From NCBI RefSeq assembly GCF_010206195.1, contig NZ_VIQT01000014.1:18840-82839 (forward strand): a stretch of 64,000 bases of DNA, written 5' to 3'. The notes below the pieces were generated by a model that saw only the letters and a list, made by a program, of their open reading frames with translations, did no database searches and had not been told where the DNA came from. How positions within the stretch are numbered: position 1 is the stretch's first letter; each line of letters opens with the position of its first letter. Of this stretch, positions 43,927 to 53,098 are shown piece by piece. Both the position numbers and the translations under genes were made by a program. The stretch is from Anaerotruncus colihominis (GTDB lineage: Bacteria; Bacillota; Clostridia; Oscillospirales; Ruminococcaceae).

Positions 43927-44547
43927 TTACATACACCTGAAGGGAATCTGCCCATAAACCTCAAATTTGCGGTCGCGCATCCACATCTGCGGCGTCAGCA
44001 AAAGCGTATAGCCGGCACCAGGCTGTGTATTCCAGCGCAGCAGGCCGCGTTGCGGTAAACCCATGGCCGCCAGCAGGTTCATAATCAACGTCCCATGTGT
44101 GACAACGGCGACATCCGTCATCCGCTGCTCCATCATTTGTGCAAAAATATATGCCAGCGCCTCGACTGCGCGGCCAAGCAGGTCGGCGCCGCTTTCTCCG
44201 TTTGGCGTGCGCGCCGACGGCGGAGCGGCAATCCAGGCGCGAAACGCTTCATCATGTTCGAGCTGCGCGGCTGTCCTTCCCTCGAAATCGCCGAAGTCAA
44301 GCTCCCGCAGCTTGTCCACCGCCTCCTGCTCCTGACTAGGATAAATCATTTCCGCCGTTTGGCGCGCGCGCAGCAGCGGACTTGTGTAAACGTGCTGTAC
44401 AGACGGATATTCGCATTCGGCAACCAACTCCCTGATCTGCGCGCGGCCCTGCTCGCAAAGCGGTGGATCGCTGCGGCCAATGTACCGCCCCTCTAAATTA
44501 GCCTGTGTCAGGCCATGCCGGAGGATGTGGATTTTGTATGTTAACAT
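43927..44547 (-). CDS. Histidine phosphatase (phosphoglycerate mutase-like) family protein
   Basis: A 206-residue protein with the phosphohistidine motif LRHGLTQANLEGRYIG (catalytic His near residue 10), YTSPLLRARQTAEMI, RELDFGDFEGRTAAQL and VVTHGTLIMNLLAA (second His). This pattern fits CobC/phosphatase-type members better than glycolytic mutase. The ATG at 44547 follows AGGGGCG. Substrate unknown. It is divergent from the XRE regulator. Confidence 0.88.
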   Translation of the reverse strand: MLTYKIHILRHGLTQANLEGRYIGRSDPPLCEQGRAQIRELVAECEYPSVQHVYTSPLLRARQTAEMIYPSQEQEAVDKLRELDFGDFEGRTAAQLEHDEAFRAWIAAPPSARTPNGESGADLLGRAVEALAYIFAQMMEQRMTDVAVVTHGTLIMNLLAAMGLPQRGLLRWNTQPGAGYTLLLTPQMWMRDRKFEVYGQIPFRCM

Positions 44548-44593
44548 AAAATATTCGCCCCTTTTTGACTTTATTTCACAAATATCAGAATTT

Positions 44594-44600
44594 TTCGACA
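44594..44600 (-). promoter_or_regulatory. Candidate Spo0A box upstream of the XRE regulator
   Basis: TTCGACA (complement of TGTCGAA) lies 7 bases before the -35 element of the XRE gene, in the divergent region. Confidence 0.4.
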
Positions 44601-44607
44601 CAGTCCC

Positions 44608-44636
44608 TTTACAAAAGGTTTTGCGTATTATATAAT
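44608..44636 (+). promoter_or_regulatory. Promoter of the XRE regulator
   Basis: TTTACA (44608-44613), a 17-base spacer and TATAAT (44631-44636) about 88 bases before the start codon. Confidence 0.75.
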
Positions 44637-44723
44637 TTACAATACGTAAAGGCCTTTTGAGCAGGCATAAAAAGCCTGTTGACGATAGATAGACAAAAAG
44701 GTTTTTTTGAGGGGAATTGACAA

Positions 44724-45431
44724 ATGAACGCTGATTTTCCACGAGTCCTGACGTTGCTGCGCAAAGAACGCGGGATCAGCCAAAAGCTCGCCGCGTCCAA
44801 GCTTGGGATTTCGCAGGCGCTGCTCTCCCATTATGAAAAAGGAATCCGCGAATGTGGCCTTGACTTTTTAATCCGTTGCGCCGATTTTTACGGCGTTTCC
44901 TGCGATTATATGCTTGGCCGTTCGCCGGACCGCACCGGCTCCAAACTGACGGTTGAGGATATCCCGGAGCCTGATTCCGTTGGAAAGGAAAACGTCTTTA
45001 AATCGGGCGTGCTCCCTGTGCTCAACAAAAAGCTGATCGCAAACTCGCTGAACATTCTGTTTGACCTGCTTGCAAAAAGCGCGTGCAAGCCGCTTGTTCA
45101 TGAGGTTTCATCGTTTTTGATGCTGGCCGTTTATCGGATGTTCCGCCTTGTGTACAGCGCCAACCCGCGCAACCAGAGCGCGCTGTTTACGGTGCCTGAA
45201 ACCGTGGCTCAGCAATATGCCGACGCAGCTATGCAGATTAGCAGCGCAAACGCCGCCTCCATTTCCAAGGGCGATCCGGCCGCAGGTATGGAACGCATCG
45301 CCAATACCGAGCCGCTCTATGTGACGACTGAGGCGCTTTCCCATGATTATCCGCTGTTTGCTTCGTCGCTGCTCAACCTGATTCAGAATTCCGAAGCGCG
45401 CATCGCCTATCCCGCTCCCGCCAAGAAGTAA
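44724..45431 (+). CDS. XRE-family helix-turn-helix regulator
   Basis: The 235-residue protein has an N-terminal XRE helix-turn-helix (residues 6-65: LRKERGISQKLAASKLGISQ and LLSHYEKGIRECGLDFL) and an about 150-residue helical C-terminal domain that I do not recognise (SLNILFDLLAKSACKPL). The ATG at 44724 follows GAGGGGA. It has a good promoter with a Spo0A-box match just upstream and its own strong terminator. The target is unknown. Confidence 0.87.
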   Translation: MNADFPRVLTLLRKERGISQKLAASKLGISQALLSHYEKGIRECGLDFLIRCADFYGVSCDYMLGRSPDRTGSKLTVEDIPEPDSVGKENVFKSGVLPVLNKKLIANSLNILFDLLAKSACKPLVHEVSSFLMLAVYRMFRLVYSANPRNQSALFTVPETVAQQYADAAMQISSANAASISKGDPAAGMERIANTEPLYVTTEALSHDYPLFASSLLNLIQNSEARIAYPAPAKK

Positions 45432-45524
45432 GCGGCCGTTGGAATTTGATGCTGCTGCGCCCTCCTCTGCCCACGCCATATGGCTTTTCAGGGCAATTGG
45501 CTACATCTATGAATATTGTACCAT

Positions 45525-45571
45525 ATATACAGCGCCCGCGCAATCTTTGCGCGGGCGCTGTATATTTACTG
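45525..45571 (+). terminator. Strong terminator with a 19-bp perfect stem
   Basis: Arms 45525-45543 and 45547-45565 (ATATACAGCGCCCGCGCAA and complement) pair perfectly around TCT and are followed by TTACT, after the XRE gene. Confidence 0.85.
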
Positions 45572-45575
45572 GCGC

Positions 45576-45742
45576 CTGGAGTCTGTTTGAAAACCTCTAT
45601 CGACTGTCTATTTCTAACAAACAGGGCGTTGTTACTTTATGAAAAAGCCTTGACTGGCATCAGCCAGACTTCGTTTTTCCGCTTGTATCGCCGCCCTCCT
45701 TGCGAAATCCCAGCACAATTTTGGTTCTCAAACAGACTCCAG
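45576..45742. mobile_element. MITE-like element with about 20-bp terminal inverted repeats
   Basis: CTGGAGTCTGTTTGA (45576-45590) is perfectly repeated inverted at 45728-45742; inward extension gives 20 bases with one mismatch. The 167-base element has no protein frame of note. GTCTGTTTGA is also present near 38206, hinting at further remnants. No clear target duplication is visible. Confidence 0.65.
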
Positions 45743-45758
45743 CGGCGGACGGTTTACG

Positions 45759-45787
45759 TTGACATCACAGCGTCAATGCTATAAAAT
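45759..45787 (+). promoter_or_regulatory. Promoter of the lipoprotein-two-component operon
   Basis: TTGACA (45759-45764), a 17-base spacer and TAAAAT (45782-45787), 58 bases before the lipoprotein start and just outside the MITE-like element. Confidence 0.75.
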
Positions 45788-45845
45788 TAGAGTGACTTAT
45801 TTTCCCTGCTGAAAGGGGACAGGGGCTTTGCAAGGAGGGCCGCTT

Positions 45846-47312
45846 ATGCAAAACAAAATAGGGTTGTTCGCGGTGCTTCTCGCCTGCCTGTGGGTGTTAA
45901 GCGGATGTTCCGGTTTCAGCTCGTCAACGGCCGATCTCATGCGCCCCCCGCGCCTGACGCCGGAGCAGAGCGCCATCAACGAAGCCCTCGCCGCCGCTGT
46001 ATTGACGCAGACCTACACGCTTAAATATCCCAAAAGCGGCGAATACCGTTCAGCATTTGTTTTTCATGACATCGATGGTGACGGGGTGGAAGAATCGATC
46101 GCTTTTTATGAGCCCGATATCAACGATACGGCGCGCATTGTCCTGCTTGACCGCGAGGGCGGCGTCTGGAAAGCTTCGTGCGATCTGGCCGGCGCGGGAC
46201 AGGATGTTGAATTTATTGCGTTCGCCAACCTGACCGCATCCGGTTCAAGCGATATTGTCGTTGGCTGGAGCGCTTTTGACGGCTCCGACAAGCAGTTGAG
46301 TATCTATACCTATGAAGGCGGCGTCCTTGTCAACGGACTCAAGGGCGGCGGCTCCAGCATGGAATATGACGCTTATCTGATCGGAGACCTGAGTGGAAAC
46401 GGGCGGGATGATCTTGTTTTTATTGGCAGCAGTGTAAGCGGCGCGCGCGACGCCTATTGGGTCAAGATGGTCTGCTTTGACGGCAACGATCTTGTCATCT
46501 CAGACCGTATGGCGCTTTCGGATCGCATTGATACGTTCGCCGGCATTACGGCTGGGCGCATCAGCGCCTCCTCGCCAAAGCGCGGCGTCTTTATCGACGA
46601 GGTGCTTTCCAACGGGATGCTTGCAACGGAGGTATTTACAGGCAATCCATCCAACCGGCTTGAGCCGGTCATCAGCAGCGCGGCCGAAGCGGAAGCCGCC
46701 GCGCTGGCCGCGCCGGCGGAAAGCTACGACGGCGATATTTATGAACCGGATTATAAAACGCCGACGCTTTTTGAACAGACGTTCCGCGTCAATACGGCTT
46801 ACAGTGCCGCAAGCTCCGACAATGAAGCTGCCGCGCCGCTGTGCACAGATGTGGATGGCGATCGCGTTATAGAAATTCCCACAGCGTCTGTCCTGCCTGG
46901 CTATGAGAAGGAGGATGAAGCCGAAACGCTCTATCTGATTGAATACAACCATCTTAAGGGCGATACGCTTGAGCGGGCCTTTGCGGCGGCGGTCAACCGC
47001 AGCGGCGGTTATCGCGTGCGGTTCCCGGATAAATGGATCGGCGCAGTCACAATTGTCAATCAGGTGGAAAGCAACGAATGGCGTTTTATCGGCTATAATG
47101 GCGGTGAGGATCCGCTCAATGATCTTTCCGTCGAGCTGGCGCGTATCCGTGTCGTATCACAGAAGGATTATCAGGATAAATTTCTTGAAAATTACCGCAA
47201 ATTCGGCCAGACACGCGGTATGTTCCAATACTACGGTTACGTGCCGCCGGCGGCGTCACGACCGCTCTCCGTCACGTGGGATGAGCTTCAGGAGATGTTT
47301 TCTCTTTTGTGA
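45846..47312 (+). CDS. Lipoprotein with FG-GAP/EF-hand-like repeats, unknown
   Basis: A 488-residue surface lipoprotein: signal peptide with lipobox LSGC (Cys about residue 20). Repeated acidic loops (DIDGDGVEESI, DLSGNGRDDLVF and DVDGDRVIEIP) look like calcium-binding FG-GAP/VCBS-type blades of a beta-propeller. The ATG at 45846 follows AAGGAGG. It is the first gene of an operon with the response regulator and kinase (33 bases apart), so it may sense or modulate the kinase from outside. The family has no function known to me. Confidence 0.78.
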   Translation: MQNKIGLFAVLLACLWVLSGCSGFSSSTADLMRPPRLTPEQSAINEALAAAVLTQTYTLKYPKSGEYRSAFVFHDIDGDGVEESIAFYEPDINDTARIVLLDREGGVWKASCDLAGAGQDVEFIAFANLTASGSSDIVVGWSAFDGSDKQLSIYTYEGGVLVNGLKGGGSSMEYDAYLIGDLSGNGRDDLVFIGSSVSGARDAYWVKMVCFDGNDLVISDRMALSDRIDTFAGITAGRISASSPKRGVFIDEVLSNGMLATEVFTGNPSNRLEPVISSAAEAEAAALAAPAESYDGDIYEPDYKTPTLFEQTFRVNTAYSAASSDNEAAAPLCTDVDGDRVIEIPTASVLPGYEKEDEAETLYLIEYNHLKGDTLERAFAAAVNRSGGYRVRFPDKWIGAVTIVNQVESNEWRFIGYNGGEDPLNDLSVELARIRVVSQKDYQDKFLENYRKFGQTRGMFQYYGYVPPAASRPLSVTWDELQEMFSLL

Positions 47313-47345
47313 GGGGTTGAAGCCTTTGAAAGGAATGATTTGATT

Positions 47346-48050
47346 ATGAAACGCATACTGGTCGTTGAAGATGAGGATGTCATCCGCGATTTTGAGGTCA
47401 TCAACCTCAAGCGCGCCGGCTATGAGGTGGTCGATGTACCCACCGGCGAGGAAGCAATCCAGGTTTTTGAACGTAACCCCACGCATTTTGACGTGGCTGT
47501 GCTCGATGTTATGATGCCCGGTATGGACGGCTTTGAGGTATGCCGGCGCATCCGTGAAAAAAACAGTTCCATCGGTATCATCATGTTGACCGCCAAGAGC
47601 CAGGAAATGGATAAGGTCAACGGCCTGATGATCGGGGCGGATGATTACGTTACGAAACCGTTCTCCCCTTCGGAGCTTGTGGCGCGCGTCGACGCGCTGC
47701 ACCGCCGTGTCACGGTCGCCGCTGAAAAGGCGCAGGCGCCCGCTCCCAGCGAGCTGAAGTCAGGTCCGTTTATGCTCAATATGAAAAGCCGGACTGTTTC
47801 GAAAAACGGGCGTGTTCTCGAATTGACACAGGTGGAGTACCAGATTCTTGAATACTTCTTTAACAATCCCAATACAGCTCTCGGGCGGCAGGATATTCTC
47901 AACAAGGTCTGGGGCGAGGGATATTTCGGCGACATCAAAATTGTGGATGTCAATATCCGCCGTCTGCGCATGAAGCTGGAGGACGCCCCCTCCAAGCCTG
48001 AATTTCTTTTGACGGTATGGGGCTTTGGTTACAAATGGGTGCAGAAATAA
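47346..48050 (+). CDS. OmpR/PhoB-family response regulator
   Basis: A 234-residue regulator with receiver domain (1-115; phosphorylated Asp in VAVLDVMMPGMDGFE, Lys in DYVTKPFSP) and C-terminal winged helix (about 140-232; LELTQVEYQILEYF, VDVNIRRLRMKLED). The next gene is its histidine kinase. The ATG at 47346 is listed; a TTG at 47340 has better spacing to AAAGGA and may be the true start. Confidence 0.94.
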   Translation: MKRILVVEDEDVIRDFEVINLKRAGYEVVDVPTGEEAIQVFERNPTHFDVAVLDVMMPGMDGFEVCRRIREKNSSIGIIMLTAKSQEMDKVNGLMIGADDYVTKPFSPSELVARVDALHRRVTVAAEKAQAPAPSELKSGPFMLNMKSRTVSKNGRVLELTQVEYQILEYFFNNPNTALGRQDILNKVWGEGYFGDIKIVDVNIRRLRMKLEDAPSKPEFLLTVWGFGYKWVQK

Positions 48051-48082
48051 GCTGACGATTTCTGGCGGAAGGAGGGCCGTGT

Positions 48083-49492
48083 GTGGCCGTCAAAAAAATC
48101 ACCAAACGCTGGATGGTCAATAACTTCGGCGTGATCCTTGTGATCCTTGTCGCGCTTGAAGTCGGCTTTTCATTCGGTATCAAGACGTTTTATTACAACA
48201 GTGTCGAATCCATGGTGCTCACACAGGTGAACGTCGTCGCCTCACAGCTAGCCGCCTATGCCGAGGACAGCTCCGCCAACTACTCCGAGCAGGTGCGCGG
48301 GCTTGTGGAGGATTTTCAGGCGCGCGACCGCATGGAATTGATGGCCGTGGGCCTTGATAAAAAGGTGTCGTTTACATCAAGCGGTTTCGAGCCGGGCGGC
48401 GACCTTTCCATGCCCGACTTTGATACGGCGCTGCTTTCCCCAGATGGCGTTGGCAAATTCGTCGGTACGATCGATGGTGAAAAAATCATGGCGATCACAA
48501 AGATTTCGCCAAGCGTCGGCGACCAACAGCTTGCCGCCATGCGCTTTGCCGTGTCGCTCGAGCTGGTCGACCGCCAGATCATCCTGTTCATCCTCGTGAT
48601 CACGCTCGTCTGTATCGCCATCATCTTTTTTGTCATCTTCTCCGGGTCATATTTCATCGGCTCTATCGTCAATCCGGTCGGCGAGGTCAGCGTCACGGCG
48701 CGCAAGATTGCGCACGGCGACTTTAACGCCCGCCTGACCAAGAAGAACGACGATGAAATCGGCGAACTGTGCGACACGATCAACTATATGGCTGAGGAGC
48801 TGTCCGCCAACGACCGCATGAAAAACGATTTTATCTCCTCCGTCTCCCATGAGCTGCGCACGCCGCTGACCGCCATCAAGGGCTGGGCCGAAACGCTGGC
48901 CGATATGGGCGGCGATGTCGATCCGGAGATGCTTGCCAAGGGGATGCGCGTCATCACAAGCGAGACGGAGCGCCTGGCCGGCATGGTCGAGGAGCTGCTC
49001 GACTTCAGCCGTATCCAGAGCGGCCGCATGAAGCTGGTCAAGGACCGCATGGATGTGATCGCCGAGTTGTCCGAGGCTGTGCTGATGTTTGAGGAGCGCG
49101 CGCGTCACGAGGGCAAACGCCTGATCTACAACGAGCCGGATCAGTTTGCTTCCTTTATGGGCGACCGCAACCGGCTGCGTCAGGTCTTTGTCAATATCAT
49201 CGACAACGCGCTCAAATACTCTGACCGCGGCGATACCGTAACGATCCGGGCGGCCGTGTCTGAATCGCAGGTGGATATTTCAGTCGCCGATACGGGTATC
49301 GGCATCCGCGAGGAGGATTTGCCCAAGATCAAGGAAAAGTTTTTTAAAGCCAATTCCACGCGGCGCGGTTCAGGTATCGGGCTTGCGGTCGTTGACGAAA
49401 TCGTCTCGCTGCATGGCGGTACGCTCGATATCACCTCGAAGGAAAACGTCGGCACGCGTGTCACAATTCATCTGCCGCTTGGCAACGGTTGA
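48083..49492 (+). CDS. Membrane sensor histidine kinase
   Basis: A 469-residue kinase: first membrane helix (about 12-32), extracytoplasmic sensor (about 35-165), second helix (about 168-195, ILFILVITLVCIAIIFFVIF), HAMP (about 197-250), HisKA with phosphorylated His in SSVSHELRTPLTAIKGW, and HATPase with NIIDNALKYS, VADTGIGIREEDLP and GSGIGLAVV. The start is GTG at 48083 after AAGGAGGG. It pairs with the response regulator encoded upstream and resembles WalK/PhoR-type kinases. The signal is unknown; the upstream lipoprotein is a candidate partner. Confidence 0.94.
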   Translation: MAVKKITKRWMVNNFGVILVILVALEVGFSFGIKTFYYNSVESMVLTQVNVVASQLAAYAEDSSANYSEQVRGLVEDFQARDRMELMAVGLDKKVSFTSSGFEPGGDLSMPDFDTALLSPDGVGKFVGTIDGEKIMAITKISPSVGDQQLAAMRFAVSLELVDRQIILFILVITLVCIAIIFFVIFSGSYFIGSIVNPVGEVSVTARKIAHGDFNARLTKKNDDEIGELCDTINYMAEELSANDRMKNDFISSVSHELRTPLTAIKGWAETLADMGGDVDPEMLAKGMRVITSETERLAGMVEELLDFSRIQSGRMKLVKDRMDVIAELSEAVLMFEERARHEGKRLIYNEPDQFASFMGDRNRLRQVFVNIIDNALKYSDRGDTVTIRAAVSESQVDISVADTGIGIREEDLPKIKEKFFKANSTRRGSGIGLAVVDEIVSLHGGTLDITSKENVGTRVTIHLPLGNG

Positions 49493-49567
49493 TTTGTTCA
49501 CATTTTACACGTTATAATGGAACGCAGACACAAGGCCCTGCATGACAGGCCGGAAAGGGCTGATTAT

Positions 49568-50512
49568 TTGTCGGAAAATTCCTGTAAAAAAGAAATTAAA
49601 AAAACCTCGATCGGCGGACAGGCATTGATTGAGGGCGTCATGATGAAGGGGCCGCACACCTCCGCCATGGCGATCCGCAGGCAGGACGGCTCCATCACCG
49701 TCGAAACCTGGGCGACCGGCGGCGGCAAATGGTACTCTAAGGTGCCGATTGTGCGCGGTGTCGTCAATTTCATCTCTATGCTGTTTCAGGGCTACAAGTG
49801 CCTGATGCGTTCGGCGGAGCTGTCCGGGTTCGCCGAGGATGAGGAGCCGTCCAAATTTGACAAATGGGTGGACGAGCATCTGGGCAAGGGCGCCGTGTGG
49901 ATTTTTAATATCCTTGTTACCATTTTCGCCGTATTGATCGCAGTGGGTCTGTTTATGCTCCTTCCCTCCGCAATCGTCAAATATGTCGGTACTTTAACCG
50001 CCGTGTCCGCTGCTGTTTTAACGCTGATTGAAGGCGTGCTTAAAATTGCTATTTTTGTGCTTTATCTGTTCGCGGTCACACGCATGTCAGATATCCATCG
50101 CGTGTTTGAATATCACGGCGCGGAGCATAAGACGATCGCCTGTTATGAGGCCGGCGACGAGCTGACCCCGGAAAACGCCAAAAAATACATCCGCTTTCAC
50201 CCGCGCTGCGGCACCAGTTTTCTGCTGATCGTTCTGGTTGTCTCCATCCTCGTTTTTTCCCTGCTCACCTGGGACAGCGTATGGATGCGGGTCGGACTTA
50301 AGCTGCTGCTCCTGCCGGTCGTCGTCGGCATCTCTTATGAGATCATCCGTTTTGCCGGACGCCATGACAATCCGGTTACACGCGTGATTTCCGCTCCGGG
50401 CCTGTGGCTCCAGCGTTTGACGACCTTTGAGCCGGATTTAACACAGCTTGAGGTCGCCATCGCCGCGATGAAGCCCTGTATTCCGGAAAACGAAACCGAC
50501 GACCTCTACTAA
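49568..50512 (+). CDS. DUF1385 family membrane protein
   Basis: A 314-residue protein matching DUF1385: KKTSIGGQALIEGVMMKGP, PIVRGVVNFISMLFQGYKCL, YHGAEHKTIACYEAGDELT and HPRCGTSFLLIVLVVSI, with about four membrane helices. I chose TTG at 49568 because GAAAGGG lies 8 bases upstream; an ATG at 49517 has no ribosome site. DUF1385 genes are very often next to prmC in Firmicutes, as here. Function is unknown. Confidence 0.88.
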   Translation: MSENSCKKEIKKTSIGGQALIEGVMMKGPHTSAMAIRRQDGSITVETWATGGGKWYSKVPIVRGVVNFISMLFQGYKCLMRSAELSGFAEDEEPSKFDKWVDEHLGKGAVWIFNILVTIFAVLIAVGLFMLLPSAIVKYVGTLTAVSAAVLTLIEGVLKIAIFVLYLFAVTRMSDIHRVFEYHGAEHKTIACYEAGDELTPENAKKYIRFHPRCGTSFLLIVLVVSILVFSLLTWDSVWMRVGLKLLLLPVVVGISYEIIRFAGRHDNPVTRVISAPGLWLQRLTTFEPDLTQLEVAIAAMKPCIPENETDDLY

Positions 50513-50518
50513 ACATGC

Positions 50519-50557
50519 TAAATGCGCCGCGGACCAGCCGGTCCACGGCGCATTTTA
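50519..50557 (+). other. Hairpin between the DUF1385 gene and prmC
   Basis: AAATGCGCCGCGGACC / GGTCCACGGCGCATTT (one bulge) is followed by TATCAGGAGG, so it could attenuate prmC or end some transcripts before it. Confidence 0.6.
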
Positions 50558-50576
50558 TCAGGAGGAACATATCCCC

Positions 50577-51419
50577 ATGACATTGCAAATGGCCTATCAA
50601 AATGCATACGCCTCCCTCGGACCAGATTTGTCCGAGGATACGGCATTCGATCTTTCCTGCCTGTTTGAACACATATTCGGCGTCCCGCGCCGCGCGCCCA
50701 GCAACGGCGCGCGCGAAGCCGACAGCGCAAAGCTGGCGGCATTCCATGGGCTTGTCGCCCGGTACAAGGCGGGCGAGCCGCTGCAATACCTGCTTGGTAT
50801 GTGGGAATTTTACGGCCTGCCGTTTGAGGTTGGGCCGGGCGTGCTGATCCCACGGCCCGACACGGAGACGCTCGTTGAAACGGCGCTCCGTCTTTTGAAG
50901 GGAGCGGCCGCGCCGGCTGTCGCCGACCTGTGCGCGGGCAGCGGCTGTGTAGCCGCCGCCATTGCGCACGCGCGGCCGGACGCGCATGTTTATGCTGTCG
51001 AACTTTCCGACGCAGCCTTTATATACCTCGTGCGCAATCTCGCGCGCAACGCGCCGGGCAATACCAAGGCGATCCGTGGCGACGTATTCGCGCCGCCGCC
51101 CCTGCCGCCGCTCGATCTCATCGTCTCCAACCCGCCGTATATTACGCGCGCAGAAATGGAGACACTCTCCCCACAGGTCCGCCGGGAACCGGAAATGGCC
51201 TTGCTCGGCGGAGAGGATGGGCTTGATTTTTACCGTGCGCTGCCGCGCGCCTGTTTACCTCTGCTCCGTCCCGGCGGATATATCGCCTTTGAAGTTGGCT
51301 ATACACAGGCGGACGCGGTTGCTGACCTTTTGCGACAGAACGGTTATCAGAGCTGCGCGGCCGCGCGCGATCTGGCAGGCATCCGCCGCGTCGTCTATGC
51401 GCGGCGGCCAGAGGACTGA
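50577..51419 (+). CDS. prmC: Peptide chain release factor N5-glutamine methyltransferase
   Basis: A 280-residue SAM-dependent enzyme that methylates the GGQ glutamine of release factors. N-terminal recognition domain (about 1-85), SAM motif VADLCAGSGCVAAAIA, the catalytic VSNPPYI, and VGPGVLIPRPDTETL ahead of the core. The start at 50577 has AGGAGG 11 bases upstream. It follows the DUF1385 gene, a widespread Firmicute arrangement. Confidence 0.95.
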   Translation: MTLQMAYQNAYASLGPDLSEDTAFDLSCLFEHIFGVPRRAPSNGAREADSAKLAAFHGLVARYKAGEPLQYLLGMWEFYGLPFEVGPGVLIPRPDTETLVETALRLLKGAAAPAVADLCAGSGCVAAAIAHARPDAHVYAVELSDAAFIYLVRNLARNAPGNTKAIRGDVFAPPPLPPLDLIVSNPPYITRAEMETLSPQVRREPEMALLGGEDGLDFYRALPRACLPLLRPGGYIAFEVGYTQADAVADLLRQNGYQSCAAARDLAGIRRVVYARRPED

Positions 51420-51490
51420 GCCTTTTCAGACATGGGAATAAAACAGGCTGCAAGCATACCGCGTGAACGCGGCTTTTCGGCCGCGCCCAC

Positions 51491-51534
51491 GCCAAAAGCG
51501 CCCGGACCCTCTGCGGGTCCGGGCGCTTTCGCTC
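51491..51534. terminator. Terminator between prmC and the glg operon
   Basis: The stem AAAGCGCCCGGACCC / GGGTCCGGGCGCTTT with a short loop lies between convergent genes. Confidence 0.88.
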
Positions 51535-51547
51535 CTTATACAGTGTT

Positions 51548-52981
51548 TCAGCCAATCTGGCCAAGCACACGGCGGTACATATTGATGTAATCATCCGCCG
51601 AACGATCCCATGAGAAATCGCTTTTCATCGCCTTTTGAACAGCCTGCGCCCACGCCGGACGGTTGTAATAAAGTCCGGCCGCGCGATCGATCGCGCCGAG
51701 CATATCATGCGCATTATAGGTCTTAAAGGTAAAGCCGTTGCCCGACAAGTCAAGACCCATATCAGTGATTGAATCCTTAAGCCCGCCCGTCTCCCTGACG
51801 ATCGGCAGCGTGCCATAACGCAGCGAAACCATCTGCGCAAGCCCGCACGGCTCGCTCTTGGACGGCATCAAAAATGCATCCGAGCCAGCATAGATCTTGC
51901 GTGCGAGATCGGGGATAAAGCCGATGCGCACCGCTGTCTTTCCCGGATATTTCGCCTGCATCTCCTGGAAAAAGCTCTCAAAGATGTAATCGCCCGAGCC
52001 AAGCGCGACAATCTGAATCTCGCGCTTCATCAGCTCCTCATAGATATACTGGATCAAATCGATGCCCTTGTGCGCGACAAAGCGTGTTACGATCCCGATC
52101 AGCATCTTGTCCGGGTCCTCCCACAGACCCATATCCTTTTGCAGATGTGTTTTATTGATCGTTTTTCGTTCAATTGTTTTTGCCGTAAAGTTTGCATAGA
52201 GCGCGCGGTCCGTCTCCGGGTTATATCCGTTTGTGTCAATGCCGTTTAAAATTCCGATCAGCTTGTGCTGGTTGGCGCGCAACAGACGGTCAAGCCCATG
52301 TGAGAACCATGGATCGGTGATTTCCCTGGCATATGTCGGGCTGACGGTTGAAACATAGTCACAGACTTCAATCGCGGCCTTCATCATATTCAAGCATCCA
52401 TCATATAACATGGTCGGAGCGGCATAGTACGGAAGGCCGAGCACATCGGAGGCGATTTCCATACCATATTTCCCCTGATATTGGATGTTATGGATGGTAA
52501 AGACCGTCTTAATGCCCTTGTATTTGTCCATGTTGCGGTAGAACAAATTGAGATAAACGGGCGTCATTGCGGTCTGCCAGTCGTTACAGTGGATGATCTC
52601 AGGATCGAAGTCTATATATTGGATCATCTCACAGACAGCCTTGGAGAAAAACGCAAAGCGCTCCGCGTCGTCATAAAATCCATAGATGCCGCCATCGCGT
52701 TTAAAATAGTATTCATTGTCGAGGAAATAATATTTAACGCCGCCATAGCTCGCTTCAAAAACGCCGCAATACTGGTTGCGCCAGCCGAGCGGCACATAAA
52801 AATTACAGACAAATTTCATCTCCTGGCGCAGCTCAGGCTTGATAGCGCTGTACAGCGGGATCACAACACGGCATGCGTGCTGCTTGCCACGGATCGCGCG
52901 CGGCAGGGACCCCGCCACATCGGCCAGGCCGCCGGTTGCAATAAAGGGCGTCGCCTCGGATGCAACATACAAGATTCTCAT
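51548..52981 (-). CDS. glgA: Glycogen synthase
   Basis: A 477-residue ADP-glucose-dependent GT5 enzyme that extends the alpha-1,4 chain. It has the N-terminal YVASEATPFIATGGLADVAG (KxGGL-type site as TGGL), HCNDWQTAMTP, VFTIHNIQYQG, and in the second domain GSGDYIFESFF and SKSEPCGLAQMVSLRYGTLP with the nearby conserved RETGGLKDSI. The ATG at 52981 follows GGGGGAA. It is the last gene of glgB-glgC-glgD-glgA; a hairpin near 53061-53087 precedes it. Confidence 0.96.
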   Translation of the reverse strand: MRILYVASEATPFIATGGLADVAGSLPRAIRGKQHACRVVIPLYSAIKPELRQEMKFVCNFYVPLGWRNQYCGVFEASYGGVKYYFLDNEYYFKRDGGIYGFYDDAERFAFFSKAVCEMIQYIDFDPEIIHCNDWQTAMTPVYLNLFYRNMDKYKGIKTVFTIHNIQYQGKYGMEIASDVLGLPYYAAPTMLYDGCLNMMKAAIEVCDYVSTVSPTYAREITDPWFSHGLDRLLRANQHKLIGILNGIDTNGYNPETDRALYANFTAKTIERKTINKTHLQKDMGLWEDPDKMLIGIVTRFVAHKGIDLIQYIYEELMKREIQIVALGSGDYIFESFFQEMQAKYPGKTAVRIGFIPDLARKIYAGSDAFLMPSKSEPCGLAQMVSLRYGTLPIVRETGGLKDSITDMGLDLSGNGFTFKTYNAHDMLGAIDRAAGLYYNRPAWAQAVQKAMKSDFSWDRSADDYINMYRRVLGQIG

Positions 52982-53058
52982 TTCAATATTCCCCCTCTAA
53001 AGCGGCTTTTGGCCGTCAAAATTTCACTGGAATGAACATGCGACGACGGCGTGTTTCA

Positions 53059-53090
53059 TTCTCCCGCACCGCCATGCGGCGCGGGAGAGT
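53059..53090 (-). other. Hairpin in the glgD-glgA gap
   Basis: CTCCCGCACCGC / GCGGCGCGGGAG with a 3-base loop and one mismatch lies in the 117-base gap and may set the glgA level relative to glgCD. Confidence 0.6.
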
Positions 53091-53098
53091 CATCCGGC

